Of a stretch of 64,000 nucleotides of DNA, positions 17,090 through 25,907 are shown piece by piece. The DNA comes from Candidatus Gastranaerophilales bacterium (lineage in GTDB: Bacteria > Cyanobacteriota > Vampirovibrionia > Gastranaerophilales > Gastranaerophilaceae), in the NCBI GenBank assembly GCA_944322745.1, contig CALUPV010000008.1, positions 16,992 to 80,991 on the forward strand. The letters are read 5' to 3'. The notes beneath the pieces were generated by a model. It was not told the DNA's origin. It saw nothing but the letters and a program-made list of their open reading frames with translations, and made no database searches. How positions within the stretch are numbered: the first letter of the stretch is position 1; each line of letters opens with the position of its first letter. The position numbers and the translations under genes were made by a program.

Positions 17090-18403
17090 TTAATCAGAAA
17101 CATTTTCTTCATTGAGATTTTCAACTAAAAGTTTCTTTATTCTTCTTCCTTTTATTTCTAAGACTTTTATCTTTAAATTTTCTATTTTTACTTCATCATT
17201 TACTTTTGCCATTCGGCATAATAACTTTTGTACCAGCCCTGCAATTGTCTCAACTTCATCTTCTTCTTCATGCTTAATTGAAAAATACTCAAAAAATTCA
17301 TCTATTCTCAATAAGCCATTAATAATATATTTGTTATCTGCAACCTTTTTTATATTATTTTCTTCTTCATCAAATTCATCTTGAACATCGCCAAAAATTT
17401 CTTCCAAAACATCTTCTAAAGAAACTATACCTGACATTCCACCAAATTCATCTATAACAATGGCAATTTCTGTCTTATTACTTTTAAAATTCTGCAACAA
17501 AACATCCATTGTCATAGTTTCAGGAACTAAAAAAGGCTTTCTTAAAATATTTTTTAAAGATATTTCTTCATTTTTCATTTTTGCAGAATATAAATCTTTT
17601 ACATGCAAAATTCCAAGAATATTATCAATATTATCTTCATACACAGGATATCTTGTATATTGATTTTCTAATATTATTTCTTGCATTTTTGAAAGGTCTA
17701 TATCAACAGGCAATGCAACAACATCACACCTTGGTATCATAATTTGTTTTGCCGTTAAATCAGAAAATTTCAATGTATTTTTTAAAATGAAATTCTCCGT
17801 TTCATTCAATACTCCGCCTTTATAGCTGGCATCAATAATCATATCTATTTCTTCTTCTGTATGAACGGCATGTGTAGGATGAGCAGGCGGTATATTTAAC
17901 AATTTCAAACACCAAATGCCAAAACCGTTCAAAAGAAATATAAATGGTGTAAATAATTTAGAAGTAAAAACCAATGGTCTTGTAACAGTTAAAGCAGTTT
18001 CTTCAGGATATTGAAGCGCTATAGATTTTGGCATCAATTCACCCAAAACAACATGCATAAATGTTATTAATACAAATGCAATTGCTACTGCTATTGTATG
18101 TGAAGCAACAGTATTTGAAACGTGAGGTAAAAAATCAAACAATGGTTGAATGATTTTTGCAAGTGTAGCTTCACCAACCCAACCAAGACCTATACTGGCA
18201 ATCGTTATACCCAATTGAGTCGCCGCAATATATCTATCAAGTTCTTTTAATGCCTTTACTGTTATCTTAGCGGTAGAATGTCCCTCATTCGCCAATTGAC
18301 TTATTCTGGTTTGTCTTACACTAACCAATGCAAACTCTGATGCAACGAAAAAACCGTTTGCCAATAATAAAAGTAAAATTACAATTAAATTTATAATAAC
18401 CAT
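17090..18403 (-). CDS. CNNM/CorC-type membrane protein (HlyC/CorC family)
   Basis: 437 residues. Residues 1-190 are the CNNM (DUF21) membrane domain with about four helices (IINLIVILLLLLANGFFVAS; MHVVLGELMPKSIA). A CBS pair follows (about 205-330; YTRYPVYEDNIDNILGILHV, TEIAIVIDEFGGMSGIVSLE), then a C-terminal CorC_HlyC domain. Family members are implicated in magnesium or cobalt efflux. The 'hemolysin' name in this family is historical. It is monocistronic and ends at a bidirectional terminator. Confidence 0.92.
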   Translation of the reverse strand: MVIINLIVILLLLLANGFFVASEFALVSVRQTRISQLANEGHSTAKITVKALKELDRYIAATQLGITIASIGLGWVGEATLAKIIQPLFDFLPHVSNTVASHTIAVAIAFVLITFMHVVLGELMPKSIALQYPEETALTVTRPLVFTSKLFTPFIFLLNGFGIWCLKLLNIPPAHPTHAVHTEEEIDMIIDASYKGGVLNETENFILKNTLKFSDLTAKQIMIPRCDVVALPVDIDLSKMQEIILENQYTRYPVYEDNIDNILGILHVKDLYSAKMKNEEISLKNILRKPFLVPETMTMDVLLQNFKSNKTEIAIVIDEFGGMSGIVSLEDVLEEIFGDVQDEFDEEENNIKKVADNKYIINGLLRIDEFFEYFSIKHEEEDEVETIAGLVQKLLCRMAKVNDEVKIENLKIKVLEIKGRRIKKLLVENLNEENVSD

Positions 18404-18480
18404 TTTTTCATTATACAGGCACTGTCCATTTTTACAAAATACTTTTCAAAATTTAATATAAATAAGAATCATTAAATATT

Positions 18481-19725
18481 CTATGCGAAATTGCTAAAAA
18501 CATTTGGAGTATTATTATCCTTATAAAAGTTTATAGTTTGATTGTTTAAATTATTGATTGCTTTTTCTTTATCATATCTGTATTGAGTAAAATATCTTGA
18601 AACGGCTGCAACAAAAAAGCCCATTACTCCTATTCCAAAAAGGAATGGAACTCCTGATATTAATGTTTTCTGTTTAAGCAATTTCTTATATATATCATTA
18701 TAATTACCACCTTTTTCTGCTTGTATTTTCTTTGCTAATGAAGTTAGATCTTTTAAAGCAGGTACTTCTAAATTTTTACCTATTGTTTCTTTACATTTGC
18801 CTGATTTAACCAGCATTTTTTTAAAGCCTTTTTCTAAGAGTTCATTACCGCAAATCATATAAAAACCTACTACCGGCATTCTATATAGAACTTCTAAAAA
18901 GTTTTGTTTACCTCTATCTTGTGCCGCACCAAAATAGCCTAGTGCCCCTATTGTTACACAAGAAGTAAGTTGACCTTTACTCATTGTAAGTTTGCCATTA
19001 TTATTTGCAAAATCTACACTCATATATTTGTTTGCAAAATCTTTTAACTTTTGATTTTTTAACTTATTTCCAGGTGCAAGAATAAGTTCAGAAAAGTTTT
19101 GAAGAGTTTTAGAATTTTCACCTTTTTTACACAATAATGCACTTAATCCCAAACAAACACCAAATGCGGCGGCAGCACCTAGAATATGTTTTTTTGCACT
19201 TTTTTCAACTTCTTTATTTTTTTCAGTATTTATAGATTTATTTTTATCCAGCTTTGCAATATCATTAAAGTCACCTTGTTTAAACATCTTTAAAGTTAAC
19301 AGATTCTTTATATAATTTAATGAATATTCAACAATTGGGATAGATAAACTGCTTAAAGCTATTGCCGCTTTTATTGGAATTATCTTCTTATTATCAATCG
19401 AGTTTTCTTTCAATAATTCAACGGCAGGAGTTGCTATTTTTTCTTTTAATTTATCTGGAAGATTCTTGCTATACAATTTTCTAAAAATACCTTCTCCTAT
19501 TATTCCCGGTCCATAATAAACAAGCGCCGATTCTGCTAATTCCAAAAAACTGTTTTCTACAAGATCTGCTTTTGAACGTGCAAAGATTGCTTTTGGCAAA
19601 AGTCCTGTTGCACTGTCTTGTATAAATCGCATATGAGAAAGACCTGCGCCACCTTCTTGTAATGATATAAATTTTCTTGCAATATTTAATCCTAATCCTA
19701 TGTTTTCTACTTTCATTATTTTCAC
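18481..19725 (-). CDS. Unknown multi-helix membrane protein behind a Trp-type attenuator
   Basis: 414 residues with no family I recognise. Several hydrophobic segments are visible: about 130-145, 184-203 (LGAAAAFGVCLGLSALL), about 262-300 and about 362-383 (GVPFLFGIGVMGFFVAAVSR), suggesting an inner membrane protein with basic loops. The upstream leader at 19804-19881 and terminator at 19746-19775 place its expression under an attenuator that reads tryptophan codons. Nothing in the protein suggests tryptophan biosynthesis, so it may be a tryptophan-responsive membrane protein or a gene that ended up behind a trp leader. Confidence 0.75.
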   Translation of the reverse strand: MKIMKVENIGLGLNIARKFISLQEGGAGLSHMRFIQDSATGLLPKAIFARSKADLVENSFLELAESALVYYGPGIIGEGIFRKLYSKNLPDKLKEKIATPAVELLKENSIDNKKIIPIKAAIALSSLSIPIVEYSLNYIKNLLTLKMFKQGDFNDIAKLDKNKSINTEKNKEVEKSAKKHILGAAAAFGVCLGLSALLCKKGENSKTLQNFSELILAPGNKLKNQKLKDFANKYMSVDFANNNGKLTMSKGQLTSCVTIGALGYFGAAQDRGKQNFLEVLYRMPVVGFYMICGNELLEKGFKKMLVKSGKCKETIGKNLEVPALKDLTSLAKKIQAEKGGNYNDIYKKLLKQKTLISGVPFLFGIGVMGFFVAAVSRYFTQYRYDKEKAINNLNNQTINFYKDNNTPNVFSNFA

Positions 19726-19745
19726 CTTTACATTAATCTGAATAC

Positions 19746-19881
19746 AAAAAACAGCCTGTTTACAAAGAAACAGGCCAAATAAAATCTTTTTAAGTTATTC
19801 AAATTAACGCCAACTCAAAACGCCTGTTTCTAATAACAGGTGCCACCAAGCTTGATTGTGATTTGAGTTACAGCTATACAT
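19746..19881 (-). promoter_or_regulatory. Trp-type transcription attenuator
   Basis: Four segments in minus-strand order: A CCTGTT (19840-19835), B AAACAGGC (19829-19822), C GCCTGTTT (19775-19768), D AAACAGGC (19761-19754). A:B pairs over 6 bp, B:C over 8 bp (antiterminator), and C:D over 8 bp followed by TGTTTTTT (terminator). The Trp-Trp codons of the leader lie 3 bases before A, so a stalled ribosome would mask A and free B for C. This is the classical trp attenuator design. Confidence 0.8.
19804..19881 (-). CDS. 25-residue leader peptide with tandem Trp codons
   Basis: ATG 19881-19879 follows a Shine-Dalgarno AAAGAGG. The peptide is MYSCNSNHNQ, AWWHLLLETG, VLSWR, ending with TAA. Codons 12 and 13 are TGG TGG and codon 24 is TGG, so 3 of 25 residues are Trp in an otherwise AT-rich genome. 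The codons after the Trp pair also encode RNA hairpin arms A and B of the attenuator. It is too short to be an ordinary protein and fits a regulatory leader. Confidence 0.75.
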   Translation of the reverse strand: MYSCNSNHNQAWWHLLLETGVLSWR

Positions 19882-19936
19882 AAATACCTCTTTACTATAT
19901 CAACTATTTTTGCACCACAATATAAAAAAATCAACC

Positions 19937-21490
19937 TTATTTATATTCGCTAATTTTATTAAAGTTAAGTTCATTTAACTCGGATTCTGTTATTGTTCCA
20001 CCATTAGTACGATATCTATCTATAGCATCTTCTTTATTTAAAAAGATTATTCCTTTAGTTCTTTCTTCCCCTCCAAAATATATTTGTTCTATATAAGACA
20101 AAAATTCATAAATATTACTATTAAAATTTTTGTTATAGATCTTATTTTCATCATATACAATACTATTGCCATCTTGAATTACAGACAATTCTGTAATTGG
20201 CATAAAAATAACTTCATTTCTATCTGTATAATATTTTGCAATTTTTTCAATTAAATATTGGTTTTTCTTCATTTCAAAGTCATATATTGTAGAGTTAAAC
20301 AGATAAAATTCCGTCTTTATATAAAATAGGCAAGAAATCAAAAATATTGAAACTATAAGATATTTTTTATAATTACAAATATCTGTATAATTATTAAATA
20401 TCTTATAAATATATATAAAAGATGCATAGAGTAATACTTGCCATTCTAATAAAAAAGGCTTGTATAATATCCAAAAATTATTGTCATCACTTTGCATCCC
20501 GACACCATATTGGGGACAAGACTTCCCTATAAAAAATAATAAAAAGAAAAATAACAAGAAACCTAAATATGTATAAGACAAATACCTTATTGTATTTAAT
20601 TTTATTTGTTTATTTATTTTTGAACATAATATCAATATAAAACATAATATTATCGGTAAAATTAACAAAATATTATCTGCAAACAGACTCTTTATATACA
20701 AATCCCAAAATTCTAAAAAGCAAGCTGATATATCTGACTTCTGTATGCCAGTGTAGTAATTTAAAAATACACTTATAAAAAACTTATGAGTAAGAACGAA
20801 ACAAAAAATAAAAAACATAGAACATAGTAGAACGAGATAATATTTTCCATTTTCTCTTTTTATTATTTTTTCTGTCAAAATACTTGCGAGAAGAAAAAAA
20901 CCAGAAAATGCAAACAATTCATTTGATTGTGCAATATATAATGATAATAATATCAACCAGAATAATGTTGATTTGGATATAACAATATCATTCGTATATA
21001 CATTTCCTATTTTATGCCAAAACAAGATAAAAAATGGGATGGGAAGTATATACCCCAAATTAAATTGCAATGTATGAAACAGTAAAGCAACATCATGCCT
21101 GCATAAGAAAGCAAATAACGTAAAAAATGTAAGAAAATAAAATATTCCCCAATATTTTATTTCATTTTGTCTAAAAATGGCATTCAATGGCTTATTTATT
21201 ATAATTACCATAATTATTAGTAAAAATATTTTTAATAAACATTCTGACACAACTGCAAAATTTTGCACATGAATATTAAAGAAATCAGGAATTAATTTAA
21301 CAAACAAAATAGCAATAAATTCAGAGATAAACCTACCGTGATAAAAATTAAAACCATTAATTATCAGATCAATAACATCATCATACATTACTATAGCATA
21401 TTTCAATTTATTATATAGAAATAAAAAAGTGAATAAAACAAAAAAGAAATTAATAAACAAAAAGAAGGTAAAATTTATTTTCTTTTTCAA
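19937..21490 (-). CDS. Polytopic membrane protein, possibly a GT-C/DUF6056-like glycosyltransferase
   Basis: 517 residues with about 11-12 membrane helices in the first 400 residues and a soluble C-terminal part of about 100 residues. The first extracytoplasmic loop carries MYDDVIDLI and HGRFISE; an early Asp-Asp pair is a feature of membrane glycosyltransferases and DUF6056-like proteins. No specific activity can be assigned. It has a very high Phe/Ile/Leu and AT content. It starts 18 bases downstream of the HAD gene, so it is likely in the ldpA-HAD operon. Confidence 0.65.
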   Translation of the reverse strand: MKKKINFTFFLFINFFFVLFTFLFLYNKLKYAIVMYDDVIDLIINGFNFYHGRFISEFIAILFVKLIPDFFNIHVQNFAVVSECLLKIFLLIIMVIIINKPLNAIFRQNEIKYWGIFYFLTFFTLFAFLCRHDVALLFHTLQFNLGYILPIPFFILFWHKIGNVYTNDIVISKSTLFWLILLSLYIAQSNELFAFSGFFLLASILTEKIIKRENGKYYLVLLCSMFFIFCFVLTHKFFISVFLNYYTGIQKSDISACFLEFWDLYIKSLFADNILLILPIILCFILILCSKINKQIKLNTIRYLSYTYLGFLLFFFLLFFIGKSCPQYGVGMQSDDNNFWILYKPFLLEWQVLLYASFIYIYKIFNNYTDICNYKKYLIVSIFLISCLFYIKTEFYLFNSTIYDFEMKKNQYLIEKIAKYYTDRNEVIFMPITELSVIQDGNSIVYDENKIYNKNFNSNIYEFLSYIEQIYFGGEERTKGIIFLNKEDAIDRYRTNGGTITESELNELNFNKISEYK

Positions 21491-21508
21491 TATAACTTTC
21501 TCCTATCT

Positions 21509-22282
21509 TCAAAGTGTAAGTGTTTGTCCAATAATATCAACTTTTCTTAAAGAATTTATTGTATATTTTGAAGTTTTTTTGAGTTCTTCTTCTTCTATTT
21601 GACCTGTAGCAACAAGAATTGTCTTTTCAATGCCTGCATTTTTTGCAGAAATATAATCCATAGGTGCATCGCCAATCATAATTGAAGTTTTGGGATTTGC
21701 TGATAATATGTCCAATGCCATTTTAGTCGGAATCCCACTTTCTTTTGTACTGGTTGAAGATTCCCGACCAATAACAACATCAAATAAATTATCCCATTTG
21801 AAATTTTTTATGGTTAATAAAGTTGATTCTTTTGCATCTGAAGTTACTATTCCTATTTTAATTCCAAGAGATTTTAATTTTTTTATAAAATCTACTGCTG
21901 ACTCAATTGGTTTTGTATATTTAGAGATATCCTTATAAAATTCAGTGCTTACATAATCAAAGATTTCTTCAATTTTTTTATCTGTAGTAATTATATTTTC
22001 TTCTCTAAGTTTTTCATTAAACTTTTCTATAACAATAGGTCTGGAATACAATGCTGTAATTCCGTCTTTTAACATTTTTGATATTTCAATATTATAGCCT
22101 AAGTACAGACACAATCTGGGAAAAGATGACTGCGGCATTCGAAATTCTTTTATTATTTCACTTACACGCATTTCTGTCATTTTGCCCCAGAAGTAGTGCA
22201 AGTCAATAAATGTACCGTCTTTATCAAAAAGAACAGTATCAATATTATTAATTTGCCATTTATTTGTCTTTAGACTAATCAT
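21509..22282 (-). CDS. HAD-superfamily phosphatase
   Basis: 257-residue HAD type IA hydrolase. Motif I DKDGT carries the nucleophile Asp, motif II is VTSDAK, Lys is in TKESGIPTK, and motif IV is MIGDAPMDYISAKNAG. The cap is the helical C1 type. The substrate is unknown; phosphosugars or phosphoglycolate are common for this group. It overlaps the LdpA-like gene by 8 bases and is followed by the membrane protein at 19937, suggesting an operon. Confidence 0.85.
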   Translation of the reverse strand: MISLKTNKWQINNIDTVLFDKDGTFIDLHYFWGKMTEMRVSEIIKEFRMPQSSFPRLCLYLGYNIEISKMLKDGITALYSRPIVIEKFNEKLREENIITTDKKIEEIFDYVSTEFYKDISKYTKPIESAVDFIKKLKSLGIKIGIVTSDAKESTLLTIKNFKWDNLFDVVIGRESSTSTKESGIPTKMALDILSANPKTSIMIGDAPMDYISAKNAGIEKTILVATGQIEEEELKKTSKYTINSLRKVDIIGQTLTL

Positions 22283-23249
22283 TATTCATATTCTCCAAAG
22301 AAACATCGACCAATGATTTTGCTATTTTAACAGCTTCATTCATTGCTTTTTCATCATCAAATAAATTTGGCTTTTCCAAATATTTTTTAATAATTTTCCT
22401 TGCATAAGAGCCTATTGCAACACAATGCGGATTAACACCACATTTCTTTGCAAGCTCTGTTGATCTTGTATTTGTTCCGCCTGACATCATAATGTATGCA
22501 GGCATTTTAGCATTTTGAAATAATTGAGCCGTTGCAACTGCTTGCAGAGTTGTTCCATATTCATCATCATTTCCGCTCATTGCAATACCATCTGCTTGAA
22601 TTATTGTTGAATACGGTTCTCTTTTAGAAAGTAATCGTTTTACTCTTTCTTTTAACTTTCTGTCACCAAGCTCTGAACGGTCAATAGAAATGCATAACAT
22701 TCCGTCAAAAAGTTCATTTATTTGATTCCATTTTTCATCCACATCAGATTCATCTTCTGAAATAGCATGGAATTCAATACAATCTAATCCTTTAGAAATT
22801 AATTTAGGAAGAACCTCTTTATAATCTTGAAGCTGAGTTTCCATTGATATCGCTGAAGCAGGGCATACTTTCAGACATTGATTACAACCCAAACATCTTT
22901 CTCTTTTAACGTTGTATTCTCCATTCATATAAATTACAGCATCATGCGGACATATTTCCTTACACTTTCCGCACTGTACACAATTTTCTTTATTTATTAC
23001 AGCTTTAGTAATATGAGGATCCCCATCAATTCCAACACTAACACACAAATATCGATTTTCTTTAATCCCGGCTCTTTCTAAACCTCGTTTTGCTGCATCT
23101 ACAATCTCCGGTTTTGCACATACATCAAAAAAAGGACATCCTGCCTTTGAATAAACAGTCACAAGTTTTTCAACTTCATCCGCATCTTCATTTCCTGCTC
23201 CACATACCAATTTAAAACACTTTTTCTTATCTAACAAATCTTTTAACAT
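22275..23249 (-). CDS. LdpA-like iron-sulfur protein
   Basis: 324 residues. The N-terminus (FKLVCGAGNEDADEVEKLV, SKAGCPFFDVCA) matches the start of cyanobacterial LdpA, a redox-sensing protein linked to circadian input. Two ferredoxin-type 4Fe-4S sites follow: CVQCGKCKEICPHDA and CLGCNQCLKVCPASA. The remaining 180 residues form the LdpA C-terminal domain, with MMSGGTNTRSTELA. A clock role is unlikely outside phototrophs; a general redox function is inferred. It heads an operon with a HAD phosphatase. Confidence 0.8.
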   Translation of the reverse strand: MLKDLLDKKKCFKLVCGAGNEDADEVEKLVTVYSKAGCPFFDVCAKPEIVDAAKRGLERAGIKENRYLCVSVGIDGDPHITKAVINKENCVQCGKCKEICPHDAVIYMNGEYNVKRERCLGCNQCLKVCPASAISMETQLQDYKEVLPKLISKGLDCIEFHAISEDESDVDEKWNQINELFDGMLCISIDRSELGDRKLKERVKRLLSKREPYSTIIQADGIAMSGNDDEYGTTLQAVATAQLFQNAKMPAYIMMSGGTNTRSTELAKKCGVNPHCVAIGSYARKIIKKYLEKPNLFDDEKAMNEAVKIAKSLVDVSLENMNND

Positions 23250-23577
23250 TATTTTTGCCTTTATTAAAAAATATTTTTAGAAAAATTCTATTACGACAGG
23301 AAAAATAATGCAACAATAAATACAGCGTAAATACTTGATTTAATTGCTTTACAGAAAGTACTTTTTTTAAAAAAAAGAGTCATTTTTATATATATTTTTT
23401 TTATTTTTTACACTTCTAAATAAAAAATTAAACTTTTATTGTAAATTTCTTACTTATTTTGCATTTTTATAACCAAATTCACATATTTTTATAAATAAAA
23501 AATTTGTAACAATTGTAAAGCCTGATATAATAAAAAGAATTATATATTAACGAAAATAGCAATGGAGATCAAACTGT
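23250..23577. other. 328-bp intergenic region, extremely AT-rich
   Basis: No protein gene was found. It contains the ldpA upstream region, several A/T homopolymer tracts (including a T7A8 palindrome near 23367-23382) and a plus-strand promoter at 23504-23531 that points into the 3' end of the gene at 23578. A plus-strand 18-codon frame starting ATGGAGATC at 23562 runs into that gene and is unsupported. Confidence 0.6.
23504..23531 (+). promoter_or_regulatory. Orphan plus-strand promoter, antisense to the 23578 gene
   Basis: TTGTAA (23504-23509), a 16-base spacer and a perfect TATAAT (23526-23531) preceded by TGA as an extended -10. No plus-strand gene follows, so it would make an RNA antisense to the 3' end of the J-domain gene. 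Confidence 0.4.
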
Positions 23578-25428
23578 TTATGACATTTTATAATTATACA
23601 AATTATGAATTATTTTGAACAACTTTTCTCCGTATGCTTTTTGCGCTTCGCCTTGCTGTAAATCAGGATGGAACTTCTTTGAAAGTCTTCTGTACGTTTC
23701 TTTATCAAGACGCATCAAGTCATTAGGATTTTCTATTTCCAAAATTTCAGCCAACTTTGCCCATTCTTTTGGAGTTATCTCACTTATACTTTTACCTGTA
23801 CTCGAAGTCACATTTAGAATATGCTCAATAACTTCTTCTTCTGACAACGCAGTTTCTTTATGGGTCGAAGACCTACTCCCAGTAGTATAAGAATAATTTC
23901 CATAATTTTGTCTTCCGGAACCACTTTGATTATAATATTTTTTTGTCCCATCTGCATTATATTCGTCTCTTCCTAGGACTGCGCCTGTTTCATCAAATCT
24001 TGTATATAGAAAAGAACCATCAGCATTATATTCAATCTTTGATTTTAGATTAGTTGTTCCAATAAAGAACTCATTTATTTCTTTCGTTCTTCCATTTGCA
24101 TCAGAAAGAATAATTTTTTTAGCATATCCGGTTTTTTCATCATAGAGCGTTTCTTTCCTAGTACCGGTTAATTTATCATAATCTATAGATCTTATTGCAT
24201 ATTCTGTATCAGGATTATACTCAGCGTATTGATACAAGAAATTATCGGCTGTATATGATTTAGAATGCGTTTTATATCCATATCTGTTATAAAAATTATC
24301 TCTAAAAGCGCCATCTTCCTTGTACTGCCTTGAATATTCATATGTTTCGCCATCTTTTTGGAATTTTATTTCCTCTACTAATCGGCCATCAATATAATTT
24401 TCTGCTGACTGAGGAACATTTGGGCTTTTTCTGAATTTGTATTTAGTACAAACTTCTTCACCATAAACGGTTTGTCTATCAATTATATCCGTACCGGGAA
24501 TGTATACGGTTTCACATTCCAGTTTATCATATTTACCGAATTCTAAAATAACACGGCTTAAAATTGTCTTTCCATCTTGTGCAAATTTATATATATCTTT
24601 TTTTCTACCATTTTTAGAAGTTTTTACAAGTTTTTTTCTTGCTCCTGTATCATAATATGTACTGTCAAAATAGCCACCGCTTTTTGGGTCATAAACATAT
24701 TCTCGCGTAACATTACCTGTTCCTGGCGCATACTCTATAACAGAGTCATACTTATTATTAGCTCTATATTTTTCTTTCTTCAAAATTTGTCCTGTAATAA
24801 GATTTTCTGTAAGATATGAATCTGTTTCTTTGTCATAAAAACGCTGTAAAACCAAATCACCTGTTGTAACAGGTAGATTTGTTTTCAAATCAATAACTTG
24901 TATAAAATTTTTTCCATTTGTCTCTTGTGCGATAATTCTACGTCCAATTTCAAAATCTGTTATTATCATTTTTTTACCGGATGGAGTAGATTCTTCAAAA
25001 TATATCTGCTTCCCGTTCTCATTATATTTTTCAGTTCTGAACATAGATGGTGTTTTTGTTGTAATTGTTTTTTCACCATCATTAACTTTTGTGACTATTT
25101 CTTTATTTAATATAGGATAATACTCTTCTTGTCTTTTTAATTGCCCATCACGACCAACTACTGTATGACGAAAACTGCCATCCTGTTTATTGTAATAAAT
25201 ATTTTCTTTATCTCCCAAAAATTCAGAACACGAATGTTCAAAAATAGGACCTTTTATCCTATTTTCTCCACTAAACGAAACCAATTGACTTCTTCCTATT
25301 GCCTCTGAAAGAGAGTTCCTAAGAATCGAATCCGATTTAGTAGGATTATTTGAAGTTATTATATTTTCATTTTTTTGAACTTTATGGATACTTATGTTAT
25401 TAATTGGCGTAGCAGCTTGAATTTTCAT
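23578..25428 (-). CDS. YD-like repeat protein with a C-terminal J-domain-like segment
   Basis: 616 residues. After about 70 polar residues, residues 75-500 are many short beta-repeats of the pattern Tyr-Asp/Asn-x-Gly-x-x-Lys-x-x-x-x-Tyr, for example YDKETDSYLTENLITG and YDPKSGGYFDSTYYDTG. They resemble YD/MORN-like or DUF2963 repeats. A low-complexity link (RSSTHKET) leads to a C-terminal segment with LSKKFHPDLQQGE, whose HPD is the hallmark of DnaJ J-domains. A surface or protein-interaction role with Hsp70 recruitment is possible. No signal sequence is visible. Confidence 0.65.
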   Translation of the reverse strand: MKIQAATPINNISIHKVQKNENIITSNNPTKSDSILRNSLSEAIGRSQLVSFSGENRIKGPIFEHSCSEFLGDKENIYYNKQDGSFRHTVVGRDGQLKRQEEYYPILNKEIVTKVNDGEKTITTKTPSMFRTEKYNENGKQIYFEESTPSGKKMIITDFEIGRRIIAQETNGKNFIQVIDLKTNLPVTTGDLVLQRFYDKETDSYLTENLITGQILKKEKYRANNKYDSVIEYAPGTGNVTREYVYDPKSGGYFDSTYYDTGARKKLVKTSKNGRKKDIYKFAQDGKTILSRVILEFGKYDKLECETVYIPGTDIIDRQTVYGEEVCTKYKFRKSPNVPQSAENYIDGRLVEEIKFQKDGETYEYSRQYKEDGAFRDNFYNRYGYKTHSKSYTADNFLYQYAEYNPDTEYAIRSIDYDKLTGTRKETLYDEKTGYAKKIILSDANGRTKEINEFFIGTTNLKSKIEYNADGSFLYTRFDETGAVLGRDEYNADGTKKYYNQSGSGRQNYGNYSYTTGSRSSTHKETALSEEEVIEHILNVTSSTGKSISEITPKEWAKLAEILEIENPNDLMRLDKETYRRLSKKFHPDLQQGEAQKAYGEKLFKIIHNLYNYKMS

Positions 25429-25447
25429 ACCTATTTCCTTAACCTTA

Positions 25448-25459
25448 CTATCATGATAG
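25448..25459. repeat. 12-bp palindrome upstream of the J-domain gene
   Basis: CTATCATGATAG is a perfect palindrome about 20 bases upstream of the 25428 start. It could be an operator; no regulator is known. Confidence 0.3.
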
Positions 25460-25551
25460 AAATAAAAAAAACAAAAAAAATGCCAATAAACCGCATTTTA
25501 TTAAGTTTTATTAACAGTATTTACTCGTATATGATTTCGGTTTTGGAAAGA

Positions 25552-25893
25552 TTACAACCCCTTTTTCTGTCTTATTTCTGCAATTTTAAATCTGATGTCA
25601 GAAGCCATTTTTTGTTGAAGTCTTCTTATTTCGTCAAAACTTGGCTTCATTGCAAGATTTACATCATCAACATTAATATTTGTTCCAATAAGTAAATCCT
25701 TTTGTTCTTGAATATCCTTTTCAGCTTTTATAATTATCTCAATTACTTCTTTTACATCTTCTTCAGAAAAACCTATATTAAGAAGATTTGTTATCATAAT
25801 ATTTTTTTGATTTTCTCGTTCTTCATTTATTTTTTCTGTTCTATTTTCAGGAATTAATCCCAATTTTTCAGCAAGTTTCTGAAATATGCCCAT
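25552..25893 (-). CDS. Small helical unknown protein
   Basis: 113 residues, charged and mostly helical. A segment NLLNIGFSEEDVKEVIEIII resembles a UBA-like three-helix motif, and the C-terminal half is coiled-coil-like (RRLQQKMASDIRFKIAEIRQ). No enzyme motif is seen. It follows the radical SAM gene by 14 bases and is probably co-transcribed with it. Confidence 0.65.
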   Translation of the reverse strand: MGIFQKLAEKLGLIPENRTEKINEERENQKNIMITNLLNIGFSEEDVKEVIEIIIKAEKDIQEQKDLLIGTNINVDDVNLAMKPSFDEIRRLQQKMASDIRFKIAEIRQKKGL

Positions 25894-25907
25894 CTTTTAA
25901 CCCTTTT

